Source: Streptomyces pseudovenezuelae
GTDB lineage: Bacteria; Actinomycetota; Actinomycetes; Streptomycetales; Streptomycetaceae
Direction of reading: 5' to 3'
NCBI RefSeq assembly: GCF_029892565.1
Contig: NZ_JARXVH010000009.1
Location: forward strand, 124,001 to 188,000
Length of the DNA stretch: 64,000 nt
In this document: positions 50,153-58,288 of the stretch, piece by piece
Position numbering within the stretch: the first letter of the stretch is position 1
Layout: each line of letters begins with the position of its first letter
Translations under genes and position numbers: made by a program
Notes under the pieces: generated by a model
What the model was told of the DNA's origin: nothing
The model's input: only the letters and a program-made list of their open reading frames with translations
Databases searched by the model: none

Positions 50153-51103
50153 CTACTTCACGTCGACGTAGTCACCCGCGGCGCTGACCGCCGGGGTGGT
50201 CGCGGTGCCCGCGAAGACGAAGCGGTAGTACCCGTCGACCGTGGCCTTGGTGGTGGTCTTCAGGGTGCCCGTCGAGGTCGTCTTGATGCCCTTGACGTTG
50301 GTGTAGGTGCTGGAGGTCTTCTTGCGGAACTGCAGCACCACCTTCTGGGTGGCGTAACCGTGGTACTTCAGGTCGTCCCAGTTGGCGCGGGTGAGCTTGC
50401 CCGTGACGGTGACGGTCTTGCCCTTCTTCACCGGCTCGGGCGCGGCGTTGACCGTCAGCTTCGAGAAGCGCTGGAGCTTGGTCGAGCCGACCTTGTCCTG
50501 GGCTCCGAACCCGACCTTGCTCAGGTCGATGTCGTCGTCCAGCGGGTCCTGGTCGTTCCAGTCGATGACGTAGCCGTCGGCCTTCCAGCTGGTCGCGTCC
50601 GCGTTGCCGAACAGGTCGATCGTCGGGTAGACGTCGATGGTGCCCTTGCAGGTGGACGTCGTCGTCGTGGCCGCGGTGCAGACGGGCCAGTCGTCACCGA
50701 TCAGGTAGTTGTCCGGGTCGTCGTAGGAGCCGCGGTAGATCTCGACGTCCACCCAGATGTCGGGGGCGTTGAGGTCGAGGCCCTCGTCGTGGGTGACGGT
50801 GTAGGTCACCGGGACGGAGACGTGGCCGCTGACGCCCGCGACGATCGGCTTGCCCTTGTTGATCTTCACGTTGGAGAACGCGACGTTCAGCGCGTACGGG
50901 GTGCCGGTGTCCGCGGCGGCGGACGCGCTGACGCCGGACTTGCCGGCCGCGGAGGCACCGTCGGCCGCCTCGCGGACGGTCTGCGCGGCCTTCACGAGCT
51001 GGTCCTTACCCAGCGGCGAACCGTCGGCGTGCGCGGCAGGGACGACGAGGGCGGAGAGGGCCAGGGCGCCGGAGACGGCGGCCACGGTGGCGCGAATACG
51101 CAT
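50153..51103 (-). CDS. Secreted DUF5707-like protein, paralogue 2
   Basis: A 316-residue exported protein with signal peptide MRIRATVAAVSGALALSAL ending near AHADGS, a divergent N-terminal domain rich in Asp and Trp (SFKADGYVIDWNDQDP-like), and the conserved C-terminal domain ending YVDVK. GAGGAAGCCC precedes the ATG. Unlike its neighbours it lacks the shared ECF-like block; its upstream gap holds a terminator, so its promoter is not identified. Confidence 0.85.
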   Translation of the reverse strand: MRIRATVAAVSGALALSALVVPAAHADGSPLGKDQLVKAAQTVREAADGASAAGKSGVSASAAADTGTPYALNVAFSNVKINKGKPIVAGVSGHVSVPVTYTVTHDEGLDLNAPDIWVDVEIYRGSYDDPDNYLIGDDWPVCTAATTTTSTCKGTIDVYPTIDLFGNADATSWKADGYVIDWNDQDPLDDDIDLSKVGFGAQDKVGSTKLQRFSKLTVNAAPEPVKKGKTVTVTGKLTRANWDDLKYHGYATQKVVLQFRKKTSSTYTNVKGIKTTSTGTLKTTTKATVDGYYRFVFAGTATTPAVSAAGDYVDVK

Positions 51104-51149
51104 GGGCTTCCTCGGGTGGGCAGAGGGAAACAGGGGGAAAGCGATGGGA

Positions 51150-51178
51150 GAGCGGCGCGGGCAGAACCCACGCCGCTC
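51150..51178 (-). terminator. Terminator of DUF5707-like paralogue 1
   Basis: gagcggcg and cgccgctc form an 8-bp stem with a 13-base loop about 50 bases beyond the gene's stop. Confidence 0.55.
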
Positions 51179-51227
51179 ACTTGACGTCGACGACCGCTTC
51201 AGGTCGCCGACCGCTCCACGTTGTCGA

Positions 51228-52007
51228 CTACTTCACGTCGACGTAGTCGCCCGTGGCGCTGACCGCCGGGCTGGTCGAGGAGCCCGCGAAGGAGTAGCGG
51301 AAATAGCCGTCGACCGTCGCCTTGGTCGTCGTCTTCAGGGCGCCCGTCGAGGTCGACTTGATGGTCTTGACGTTCGTGTACGTGCTGGACGTCTTCTTGC
51401 GGAACTGCAGCTTCACCGACTGGCTGGTGTAGGCGCTGTTCTTGCCGGTGTCCCAGTTGGCGCGGGTGAGCTTGCCCGTGACGGTGACGGTCTTGCCCTT
51501 CTTCACCGGCTCCGGCGCGGCGTTGACCGTCAGCTGCGCGGCGCGCAGGACCTTGAAGGACTTGGCGTTGTCCTTCTGGACGTAGTTGGCGTCGTTGCCC
51601 GTCGCGATCGCCCAGACCTTCCACGTGCCGGCGACCTTGTTGATCAGGTTGTAGCCGGGCTCCATGTCGAAGGTCGACTTGCAGTTGGACGTGGTGGCGT
51701 TCACGACGGTGCAGGTGGCCTGGCCGTCACTGCTGTTGGCCACGGCGCCGCTGTCGGAGTGGTCGATGTCCGCGCCGTGGAACAGGATGGCCTGCGCCCA
51801 GTCGACGCCCGAGTTGTCCTTGACGGTGAAGGTGACGGAGATGGTCTTCTTCGCGGTCGCCCCGACGGAGACCGGCTTGCCGCCGTTCACGACGACGTTC
51901 GAGATCGTCGTGTCCCCGTGCACCTCGTCGGCGTGCGCGGCCGGCACGGCGAGGGCGGAGAGGGCCAGAGCGCCCGAGAGGGCGGCCACGGTGGCTCGAA
52001 TACGCAT
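51228..52007 (-). CDS. Secreted DUF5707-like protein, paralogue 1
   Basis: A 259-residue exported protein, the shortest of the three. The signal peptide (MRIRATVAALSGALALSAL, cleavage near AHADEV) is followed by a short N-terminal beta domain with Cys pair (ATCTVV, SNCKST) and the shared C-terminal domain. GGGGAAAGC precedes ATG. An ECF-like promoter lies at 52053-52081 and a strong hairpin occupies the 5' leader at 52024-52052. Confidence 0.85.
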   Translation of the reverse strand: MRIRATVAALSGALALSALAVPAAHADEVHGDTTISNVVVNGGKPVSVGATAKKTISVTFTVKDNSGVDWAQAILFHGADIDHSDSGAVANSSDGQATCTVVNATTSNCKSTFDMEPGYNLINKVAGTWKVWAIATGNDANYVQKDNAKSFKVLRAAQLTVNAAPEPVKKGKTVTVTGKLTRANWDTGKNSAYTSQSVKLQFRKKTSSTYTNVKTIKSTSTGALKTTTKATVDGYFRYSFAGSSTSPAVSATGDYVDVK

Positions 52008-52023
52008 GCTTTCCCCACGTTGT

Positions 52024-52052
52024 GATCAGGGAGCCTGGTGGCTCCCCTGATC
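52024..52052 (-). promoter_or_regulatory. 5' leader hairpin
   Basis: gatcagggagcc and ggctcccctgatc pair over 12 bases with one bulged base and the loop tggt. It lies between the predicted transcription start and the ribosome-binding site, so the mRNA begins with a stable stem. Confidence 0.65.
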
Positions 52053-52081
52053 AGATCCGTGACGGATGGGAAAGGTTGTAC
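52053..52081 (-). promoter_or_regulatory. ECF-type promoter motif of paralogue 1
   Basis: On the minus strand GTACAACC, 17 bases, then ATCT; 22/29 identical to the block at 49963-49991. Confidence 0.55.
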
Positions 52082-52130
52082 GAGTGGTGAGAATTTTGTG
52101 CGAGAAATTTCAAGATCGGCCACGGAACGG

Positions 52131-52160
52131 CAAAGGGCCCGCCGGCAGGCCGACGGACCC
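52131..52160 (-). terminator. Terminator of the small secreted Cys protein
   Basis: On the minus strand GGGTCCGTCGGC pairs with GCCGGCGGGCCC (two G-U pairs), followed by TTTGCC. It lies 48 bases beyond the stop. Confidence 0.6.
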
Positions 52161-52207
52161 TCGTGGCCGATCGGTGGCCGATGGGCGGCCGACCGGTACC
52201 TAGGTGA

Positions 52208-52540
52208 CTAGACGTCCACCTGGGCGCTGATGATGTGGCAGTTGTACCGGTCACCGTCCACATTGGAGTACGGCGGGTGGGCCTGGCCGGAGTACCGGTT
52301 CACCCAGGGGCCGTAGATGGTGATCTGGTAGGGGTAGTTGGGCGAGTCGCACTTCGACTTCACCCGGTACGCCCCGAAGCCCGAGGAGCAAACGGCCTGC
52401 GCCAGGTTGTCCTCGCCGTTGAACGATGCCTTGCAGTCGTCGACGGCCGCCTGGGCGGGACTCGCGCCGACTACCAGACACGCGCTCAGCCCCACAGCGG
52501 CGACGGCAGCCTGCGCCGTCGCCTTGGTGATACGTCTCAT
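52208..52540 (-). CDS. Small secreted protein with four cysteines
   Basis: A 110-residue exported protein. The signal peptide (KATAQAAVAAVGLSACLVVG, cleavage near AQAAVDD) leaves a mature chain of ~78 residues with four cysteines (DDCKAS, AVCSSG, SKCDSP, YNCHII), probably two disulphides, and many Tyr/Pro. No family is recognised. GGAGC lies upstream of the ATG. Extracellular role unknown. Confidence 0.8.
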   Translation of the reverse strand: MRRITKATAQAAVAAVGLSACLVVGASPAQAAVDDCKASFNGEDNLAQAVCSSGFGAYRVKSKCDSPNYPYQITIYGPWVNRYSGQAHPPYSNVDGDRYNCHIISAQVDV

Positions 52541-52656
52541 TTCCCCGCTCCTTCAGTGGTCAGCAGAAGTCCCGGTCACGCTAAAAGCGTGATCCACAAA
52601 AGGTCAACAGGCTTCCGCCTCCACCAACCACCGCTGCCCGCACGGCCGTTGCGCGG

Positions 52657-55600
52657 TCAGTCGAACCACCGGTCCCGCCCCAGCTCATCCGTCCGTGAAG
52701 GATCCTCCAGCAGTGCCGCCACCTCGAAGCGGCGGGGCCACTGGCGGGCCGCCCAGGCGAGGCCCGCGGCCACGCCCTCGACGGTGGACGCGTGCAGCAC
52801 GCCGTCCACCGTCAGGCGCCAGTCCAACTCGACGCCGTCGACGACGAGTTCCTCGTGTTCCGTGTACGTCGTCGGGGTGCGGTCGCCCAGCAGGCCCCGT
52901 ACCGACTCCGGTACCTCGTGTTCGGTGCCCTCCGAGTCCACCGACCCCGTCACGGACTCGCTCAGGCGGCGGACCTGGAACAGCTCCGCCAACTCGGCGG
53001 CGCGCGCCGGGCGGACCGGGAGCAAGGGGACGCCGTCCGTGAAGGGGAGCAGGTCCGGGGAGTCGACGACCACCGCGTCGGCCGCGTCGACCACGACCAC
53101 GTCGCCGTCGACCACGGCCCGCAGGTCGTCCGGCAGGGTGACCTGCTCCGGGTCCAGGTCGGCCAAGGCGCCGTAGAGGGCGTGCAGTTGGGCGCCGGTG
53201 ACGTGGCGGTCGGGGTCGGCGAGGCGGTCGAGGAGTTCGGCGGCGCCGCCGGGCTCGTCGAGGAGGGCGGATACGGATGTTCGTACGCCCAGCGCGCGCA
53301 GCACCTGCTCGTCGTCGAAGCCGGTCGCGTCGGCCTCGTCGTACAGGCCACGGAGCAGCGGGTCGCCACCGGCGGCGAGGAGGCCCGCCGGGCGGCGGCC
53401 GTCGAGGACCGGGTTTCCGCGCAACCACCAGGCCGTGTACGGCCGTACGACCTCGTGGGTGCCGTCGTGCAGGAGGACGCGGACCGGCTGGACGAGGGCG
53501 TCGCGCAGCGGGGGGCGGGACAGCATGGCGAGGGCCTGGGGCCACTTGTCGTCGTCCACCAGGTCCAGGTCGCGTACGGCGATCAGCTCGGTGGCGACGG
53601 GGGGGACCGGCGAGTCCGGGAACCGGTCCAGAACGTCCTCGCTCCACACGTCCACGGCGTCCAGCAGCCCGGCGTCGTCGGGTTCGGCGAAGTCGCCGTC
53701 CCGGGGCTCCAGTTCGTCGGGGTCCAGGACGACGTCGGTGGCGCGGACGAGGGCGAAGTCGGCGAGGACACCGCAGGCGGCCAGCGGTTGCTGACCCCAC
53801 TTCTCGGCCAACTCGGTGTCGACGGCGGCGAGTTCGTCCTCGCGGATGACCTGGGAGAAGGCGCTGCCGGGGAAGACGAGTTCACCGGCGGGCGCCAACT
53901 CCCCTTCCTCGTCGGGTAGGGCGAGCGCGCCGAGCCACGGTTCGTCACCAGGCTCCAGGCCCGCATCCCGCACCAGGGCGAGGACCGTGTCGGCCAACTC
54001 CTCCGCGTCGGGCGCCTCTTGCTCCCAGTCCAACCCGCCATCGTCGTCCAGGGAGGCGGCGACGGCGGCCCGCACCTGGGGCGTGGTGAGCACGGCCCGG
54101 GGCGTCGCGGGCAGCGCGCCCAGCTTCTCCAGCAGCGGGTGGGCGGCGTCCGGGTGCGCGACCTTGAGCCCGAGCCGCGCCAGCACCTCGGGGTCGATCA
54201 GCGCGTCGGCGTCCGCCGTGGGCAGCAGCACCTGCCGGGGCCCTATGGTCGTACGCCCGTCGGCGAGCGGCACGGGCAGCCCGGACAGCCGGTCGGGGTC
54301 GACCCCGGCGAGGCTGTCGTACAGCCGCTGCCACCAGCTGGGCTCCTTCTCCAGCCCGGCCAGCCGGTCCACGGCATCGGTCAGCGGCACCCGGGCCACG
54401 CCCAACGTCCGCAGTTCCACCCGCCGTTCGAGCCCGGCGGGGAGAAGGGTCGGCAGGACCTCTGCCAACACTCGCACGGTGTCGTCACCGGCGCCCTCGA
54501 CGATCTCTGCGTCGCGCGGGCGCAGCGCCTCGGGCAGTTCGGAGTCCTGGTCGTCGACCGTCGGAAGGACGGCCGGTTGCGCGCGCGGGAGGAACGCGGT
54601 CCGGGGCAGCCGCTCCAGGATCGCCGCGCGCAGCGTCCCGTCCAGCTCACCCTTCCCGAGCGGCCCGGGCACCAGCCCGATGATCCCCTCCCCCACCGGC
54701 CGCCAGCCGGCGAGGAGTTCGACGTACGCGTCCGCCGCCCGCTGCACCACGAAGTCGGTCAGCGGACCGGGCGCGGCATGCCGGCGGGTGGTGTCCAGGG
54801 GCAGCGAGGCGATGAGCAGCGCGGGCACGCCGAGCGGCTCGTCGCTGGGGGTCGGGGCATGGACGTACGGGCTGGTCCGTGGCCGCTCGGGAGCGCCCTC
54901 GGCATCCACCGGCACCGCCCAGGTCACCGACCAGAACGGCCTGAGCCGCTCCTCGACCGGCCGGTCGGCGAGCAGGTCGGGGGTGAGCGGCCCGTTCGCG
55001 GCGACGGTACGCCAACGGGTGGTCCCGTGAAGGGAGTCGTCCACGACGGTGAGGGCGTCGTCGCTGCCGCGGCGGAGCGTCCGCAGGGTGTCCGTCTCGA
55101 TCACGACCTCCGCCAGCCCGGGCAGGGCGAGGAGGAGCGCGTCGTCGACGGCGTCCAGGAGCCGCTCGGCGAGATCGGCGGCGGCCGCGTCCCGCAGGGG
55201 CAGGATGACGGCGGTGTCGTACGGGTCGGGGGCGGTGCCCTCGGCGGCGAACGGGAGCCTCAGCAGCGGCACATGGCCGTCTCGGCGCCGGACCTCGTCC
55301 CCGAGGCCGGGACTGTGCCGTGCCGTTTCGGCGGCGTGCTCGCGGGCCTCGACGAGCGACCAGCGGACGCCGCCGTGCCGCCCGACGACGGCGGGTTCGT
55401 CGGTGACGGCGAGGACGGAGGCGAACCCGACGCCGAAGCGGCCGATTGACGGCGTGTCCCGCTTGGCGCTCGCCCGGAGCGTGGACAGCGATTCGACGCC
55501 GGCCGCGTCGAGGGGGGCGCCGGTGTTGGCGGCGACGAGGACGCCGTCGCGGAGGGTGAGACGGAGCCGACCAGGAACGCCTGCCCGTGCTGCCGCATCG

Positions 55601-55788
55601 GCGGCGTTCTGGGCGAGCTCGACGACGAGGCGGTCGCGGTAGCCGCCGAGGACCAGGTCCTCCTCGGCGTTCGCGTCCTCACGGAAGCGGGCGGGGCTGG
55701 TGGCCCAGGCGTCGAGCACGCCCCGCCTGAGGCGGGCGGTACCGAAGGGGTCCGCTCCCTCGGGGGCCCGCCGCACGAACTTGCTCAC
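52657..55788 (-). CDS. Sacsin-like HATPase protein
   Basis: A 1043-residue protein with an N-terminal Hsp90/GHKL ATP-binding fold: VVELAQNAADAAARAGV (N box), LVAANTGAPLDAAGVESL (G1-like) and SIGRFGVGFASVLAV (G2). The remaining ~800 residues are acidic with no recognised domain. Actinobacteria carry such sacsin-N-terminal-like proteins of unknown role. The GTG at 55788 (SKFVRRAPEG) is chosen because AGGAG lies seven bases upstream; ATG 55803 is an alternative. Confidence 0.85.
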   Translation of the reverse strand: MSKFVRRAPEGADPFGTARLRRGVLDAWATSPARFREDANAEEDLVLGGYRDRLVVELAQNAADAAARAGVPGRLRLTLRDGVLVAANTGAPLDAAGVESLSTLRASAKRDTPSIGRFGVGFASVLAVTDEPAVVGRHGGVRWSLVEAREHAAETARHSPGLGDEVRRRDGHVPLLRLPFAAEGTAPDPYDTAVILPLRDAAAADLAERLLDAVDDALLLALPGLAEVVIETDTLRTLRRGSDDALTVVDDSLHGTTRWRTVAANGPLTPDLLADRPVEERLRPFWSVTWAVPVDAEGAPERPRTSPYVHAPTPSDEPLGVPALLIASLPLDTTRRHAAPGPLTDFVVQRAADAYVELLAGWRPVGEGIIGLVPGPLGKGELDGTLRAAILERLPRTAFLPRAQPAVLPTVDDQDSELPEALRPRDAEIVEGAGDDTVRVLAEVLPTLLPAGLERRVELRTLGVARVPLTDAVDRLAGLEKEPSWWQRLYDSLAGVDPDRLSGLPVPLADGRTTIGPRQVLLPTADADALIDPEVLARLGLKVAHPDAAHPLLEKLGALPATPRAVLTTPQVRAAVAASLDDDGGLDWEQEAPDAEELADTVLALVRDAGLEPGDEPWLGALALPDEEGELAPAGELVFPGSAFSQVIREDELAAVDTELAEKWGQQPLAACGVLADFALVRATDVVLDPDELEPRDGDFAEPDDAGLLDAVDVWSEDVLDRFPDSPVPPVATELIAVRDLDLVDDDKWPQALAMLSRPPLRDALVQPVRVLLHDGTHEVVRPYTAWWLRGNPVLDGRRPAGLLAAGGDPLLRGLYDEADATGFDDEQVLRALGVRTSVSALLDEPGGAAELLDRLADPDRHVTGAQLHALYGALADLDPEQVTLPDDLRAVVDGDVVVVDAADAVVVDSPDLLPFTDGVPLLPVRPARAAELAELFQVRRLSESVTGSVDSEGTEHEVPESVRGLLGDRTPTTYTEHEELVVDGVELDWRLTVDGVLHASTVEGVAAGLAWAARQWPRRFEVAALLEDPSRTDELGRDRWFD

Positions 55789-55855
55789 GTTCACTCTCCT
55801 CATCGACGTGAGGATGAAGGTACAGCCCGTGCGGCATGGCAATGGAAAGCGGTGG

Positions 55856-56065
55856 TCAGCCTTCCGGGGTACGGGTGACGAAGGCGGACCAAGTGGTCGG
55901 GGTGACGGTGAGGCGGGGGCCGTCGGTGACCTTGGAGTCGCGGATGTGGATGGTGGCGGGGGTGGTGGCCACCTCGACGCAGGAGTCACCTTCGCTGCTA
56001 CTGCTGTAACTGCTCTTGAACCACGTCAGGTCGGACGCGCCCCCGGCCACAGTGGTGCGGATCAT
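55856..56065 (-). CDS. DUF397 protein
   Basis: A 69-residue DUF397 protein with the hallmark LTWFKSSYSSSSEGDSCVEV, HIRDSK and a final TPTTWSAFV. It overlaps the XRE gene stop by ATGA. In Streptomyces this pair is part of the WhiJ-like/Scr1 regulatory modules, where the small protein modulates the HTH partner. Confidence 0.92.
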   Translation of the reverse strand: MIRTTVAGGASDLTWFKSSYSSSSEGDSCVEVATTPATIHIRDSKVTDGPRLTVTPTTWSAFVTRTPEG

Positions 56066-56922
56066 GTGTCCCCCAGCAGTTGTTCGAGGAAAGCCGTGGA
56101 CTCACGTGGTGTGAGCGCCTGAGCCCGGATGATGCCATAGCGAAGTTCCAGGATACGGAGTTGCCTGGCCTCGGATACGGGGCGCCCGCTGGCCACCGCT
56201 GGAGAGCGTCCCACCGCTGAACCGTCCTCGAACTTGAGCACGTCGATACCACCTGCCAGCCCGGCATGCTCTTCTCGGTCCATCGGCATCACCTGAAGCT
56301 CGACATTGCGCAACTGCCCTGCCTCAAGCAGCCCTTCGAGCTGGCGGCGCAACACCGTCCTGCCGCCGAGCGGGCGTCGTAGCGTCCACTCCTCCAGTAC
56401 GAAGCTGATCTCGGGCGCCGGTTCTCGCTCGAACACCGCCTTGCGGGCCACGCGCGCGGCGATGAACCGCTCGATCTCGTCGTGCGAGTAGGCGGGACGC
56501 CTCATCAGGAGCAACGCCCGCGCATACTCCGGCGTCTGCAACAAGCCGTGGATGTTCAGCGGATCGTAGAGCTGAAGCTCCACCGCCTTCGCCTCCATCT
56601 TCGCCAAGTCCCGCACCTGCTTGGGGTACCGGACCCGCTTCACGTCCTCCCACGTCGCCGAGATGAGCCCGCCCGCGTCCAACACCTCGTCGGACCTGTC
56701 CAAATACTCCTGCCGGGGAATCCGCTTCCCACCCTCGATCTTGTAGACCAAGTCCTCCCCGTACCCCACCGCCACCGCCACCGCGAACTCGGCGACCCTC
56801 ATCCCCGCCGCCTCCCGCCGCAGCCTCAACTGCCGCCCCACCGTGGCGAGTACCGCGATCCCCCACTCGTCGTCCGGATCGACTTCCCAGCCGGGCTCGT
56901 CCACCCCACCGTCCACCGACAT
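56062..56922 (-). CDS. Scr1-type XRE transcriptional regulator (HTH plus DUF5753)
   Basis: A 286-residue regulator. The HTH spans about 25-80 (VGRQLRLRREAAGMRVAEFA, LVYKIEGGKRIPRQEYLD); the rest is the DUF5753 ligand-like domain (QLYDPLNIHGLLQTPEYARA, RVARKAVFEREPAPEISFVL, ending STAFLEQLLGD). ATG 56922 has GGAGGGG upstream. It forms a bicistron with DUF397 and diverges from an anti-sigma-like ATPase. Three CTGGACA repeats in the divergent region are a candidate binding site. Confidence 0.92.
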   Translation of the reverse strand: MSVDGGVDEPGWEVDPDDEWGIAVLATVGRQLRLRREAAGMRVAEFAVAVAVGYGEDLVYKIEGGKRIPRQEYLDRSDEVLDAGGLISATWEDVKRVRYPKQVRDLAKMEAKAVELQLYDPLNIHGLLQTPEYARALLLMRRPAYSHDEIERFIAARVARKAVFEREPAPEISFVLEEWTLRRPLGGRTVLRRQLEGLLEAGQLRNVELQVMPMDREEHAGLAGGIDVLKFEDGSAVGRSPAVASGRPVSEARQLRILELRYGIIRAQALTPRESTAFLEQLLGDT

Positions 56923-56986
56923 CGCGCACCCCTCCGTAGCTACGACCACCCGGCCACCGCCTACCCGTCCACCCTGATTCGACAGT

Positions 56987-57014
56987 CTGGACATCCCTGG
57001 ACAACACCTGGACA
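56987..57014. promoter_or_regulatory. Three helically phased CTGGACA repeats
   Basis: ctggaca at 56987-56993, 56997-57003 and 57008-57014, spaced 10 and 11 bases. All three fall on the same face of the helix between the divergent XRE and ATPase genes. Confidence 0.55.
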
Positions 57015-57076
57015 GTCACCGTACGCAACGGCGTCGTCACTGTTTACGGTAGGCAAACCTCGCCACGCTGGGTGAC

Positions 57077-57553
57077 GTGAACCAGGAATCCGCCGAAGTC
57101 ACCACCCCCATCCGCAACTTCAGCGTGCAGCTGTCCCCCACACCCCGAGGCGCCCGCCTCGCCCGACTACTGGCTGTGGAGCAACTCCGTTCCTGGGGAC
57201 TCCCGCCAACCCCGGCGGAGCACCTCGTGGCGGAGTTGGCCGCCAACGCCGTCGTCCACGGACGCGTCCCCGGCCGGGACTTCCGCCTGCTGCTCTACGT
57301 CGTGGGCGACACGTTGCGGATCGAGGTGACCGACACCGCAGGGGACCGCCGGCCCTGCCCCCGGCAACCGTCCGCCGAGGCGGAATCAGGACGTGGACTG
57401 ATCCTCGTAGAAGCGCTTGCCGCCCGCTGGGGAGTCGCGGCGGGCCCACCCCCACGCAAGACGGTCTGGGCCGAAGTCACCCTGCTCGCACCGGAACCCG
57501 GTTCCCCGTGCTGCGGCGATACGGGCGCCCTTCCCCAAGGACCACGAGGATGA
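57077..57553 (+). CDS. Anti-sigma-like ATP-binding protein (HATPase_c_2)
   Basis: A 158-residue small GHKL ATPase of the RsbW/AbaA-linked type. N box: AEHLVAELAANAVVHGRVPG; G1: LRIEVTDTAGDRRP; G2: ESGRGLILVEALAARWGV. The C-terminal tail contains a CC pair. Such proteins usually accompany XRE/DUF397 genes in Streptomyces and may act as kinases or anti-sigma factors. The GTG at 57077 is the first start in frame; it diverges from the XRE gene. Confidence 0.88.
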   Translation: MNQESAEVTTPIRNFSVQLSPTPRGARLARLLAVEQLRSWGLPPTPAEHLVAELAANAVVHGRVPGRDFRLLLYVVGDTLRIEVTDTAGDRRPCPRQPSAEAESGRGLILVEALAARWGVAAGPPPRKTVWAEVTLLAPEPGSPCCGDTGALPQGPRG

Positions 57554-57676
57554 AAGAACCCGACCAAGCCCCACCCTCACCGGAGCTCAGGACCGGTACG
57601 CATGCCTGAGACCGCTCTGACCTGTTCCCGGCCCTCGGCCCGGATACTCTGGCCGGAGCGCCCTCTGGAGGACACC

Positions 57677-58024
57677 ATGAGCACTCAGGCCGACCACGGG
57701 CACGAGCTGATCCCCCGTCCCGAGCAGACCCCCGACACGCTGCGTGCCGCTCTCGCCGTCGTGGCGCCGGGGCGCTTGGACGAAATGCAGGCCACGAAGG
57801 ACGAGGCCTTCGCCAAGGCGGTCGAGTGGCAGTCTCTGAGCCCTGTGCAGAGCTGGGTGCTGGCGTGGGCCAGGGATATCGAGATCGCCCGCCGACCGGA
57901 CCTGTCTACCCGGTACACCCGTGCGAAGGGCAACCTGGAGCATGAAGATCCGGCACTGGCTCAGGAGGCCGTTCGCGATCTGAGTGCCGTCCTGGACGAA
58001 GCCATGAGGGCAGTTCGCGAGTGA
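57677..58024 (+). CDS. DUF6247-like protein, first gene of module copy 2
   Basis: A 115-residue paralogue of the product of 22460-22822, sharing LIPRPExTPxxLRAAxAVVAP at the N-terminus and a helical remainder. ATG 57677 has GGAGGACACC upstream, so the longer frame from 57602 is not used. It overlaps the next gene by GTGA, exactly as in copy 1. Its position beside a regulatory island fits an accessory module. Confidence 0.68.
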   Translation: MSTQADHGHELIPRPEQTPDTLRAALAVVAPGRLDEMQATKDEAFAKAVEWQSLSPVQSWVLAWARDIEIARRPDLSTRYTRAKGNLEHEDPALAQEAVRDLSAVLDEAMRAVRE

Positions 58025-58278
58025 CCTGGAAATGGGAGTACGCCTTCGGAGCGGAAGAAGCCGCCCGCACCGCTCCCTCAGGCTTCCTCGCCGCCGTGGA
58101 AAGCAGGGCCGACGAACTGGTCAGAGCCGCGGAGGCTTTACACGTCCACGGCCGGGCCCATGAAGGCACCGACCCCAAAGGCGGGGACATCATCGTCCCC
58201 GGCGGCTTTTTCACCTATCAAGTCGTCGTGCGCGGCGAACGCGTCTACCTCGTCCAGATCACTTACCTGGGCTTCTGA
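58021..58278 (+). CDS. RelE/ParE-like small protein, second gene of module copy 2
   Basis: An 85-residue paralogue of the product of 22203-22463: identical ADELVRAAEAL helix, the MTWxWEY start and GGFFxY strand. The end (VVRGERVYLVQITYLGF) resembles the final strands of RelE/ParE toxins. No catalytic residue is certain. It converges on the DUF3027 gene 10 bases away. Confidence 0.7.
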   Translation: MTWKWEYAFGAEEAARTAPSGFLAAVESRADELVRAAEALHVHGRAHEGTDPKGGDIIVPGGFFTYQVVVRGERVYLVQITYLGF

Positions 58279-58288
58279 GCCACTCCCG

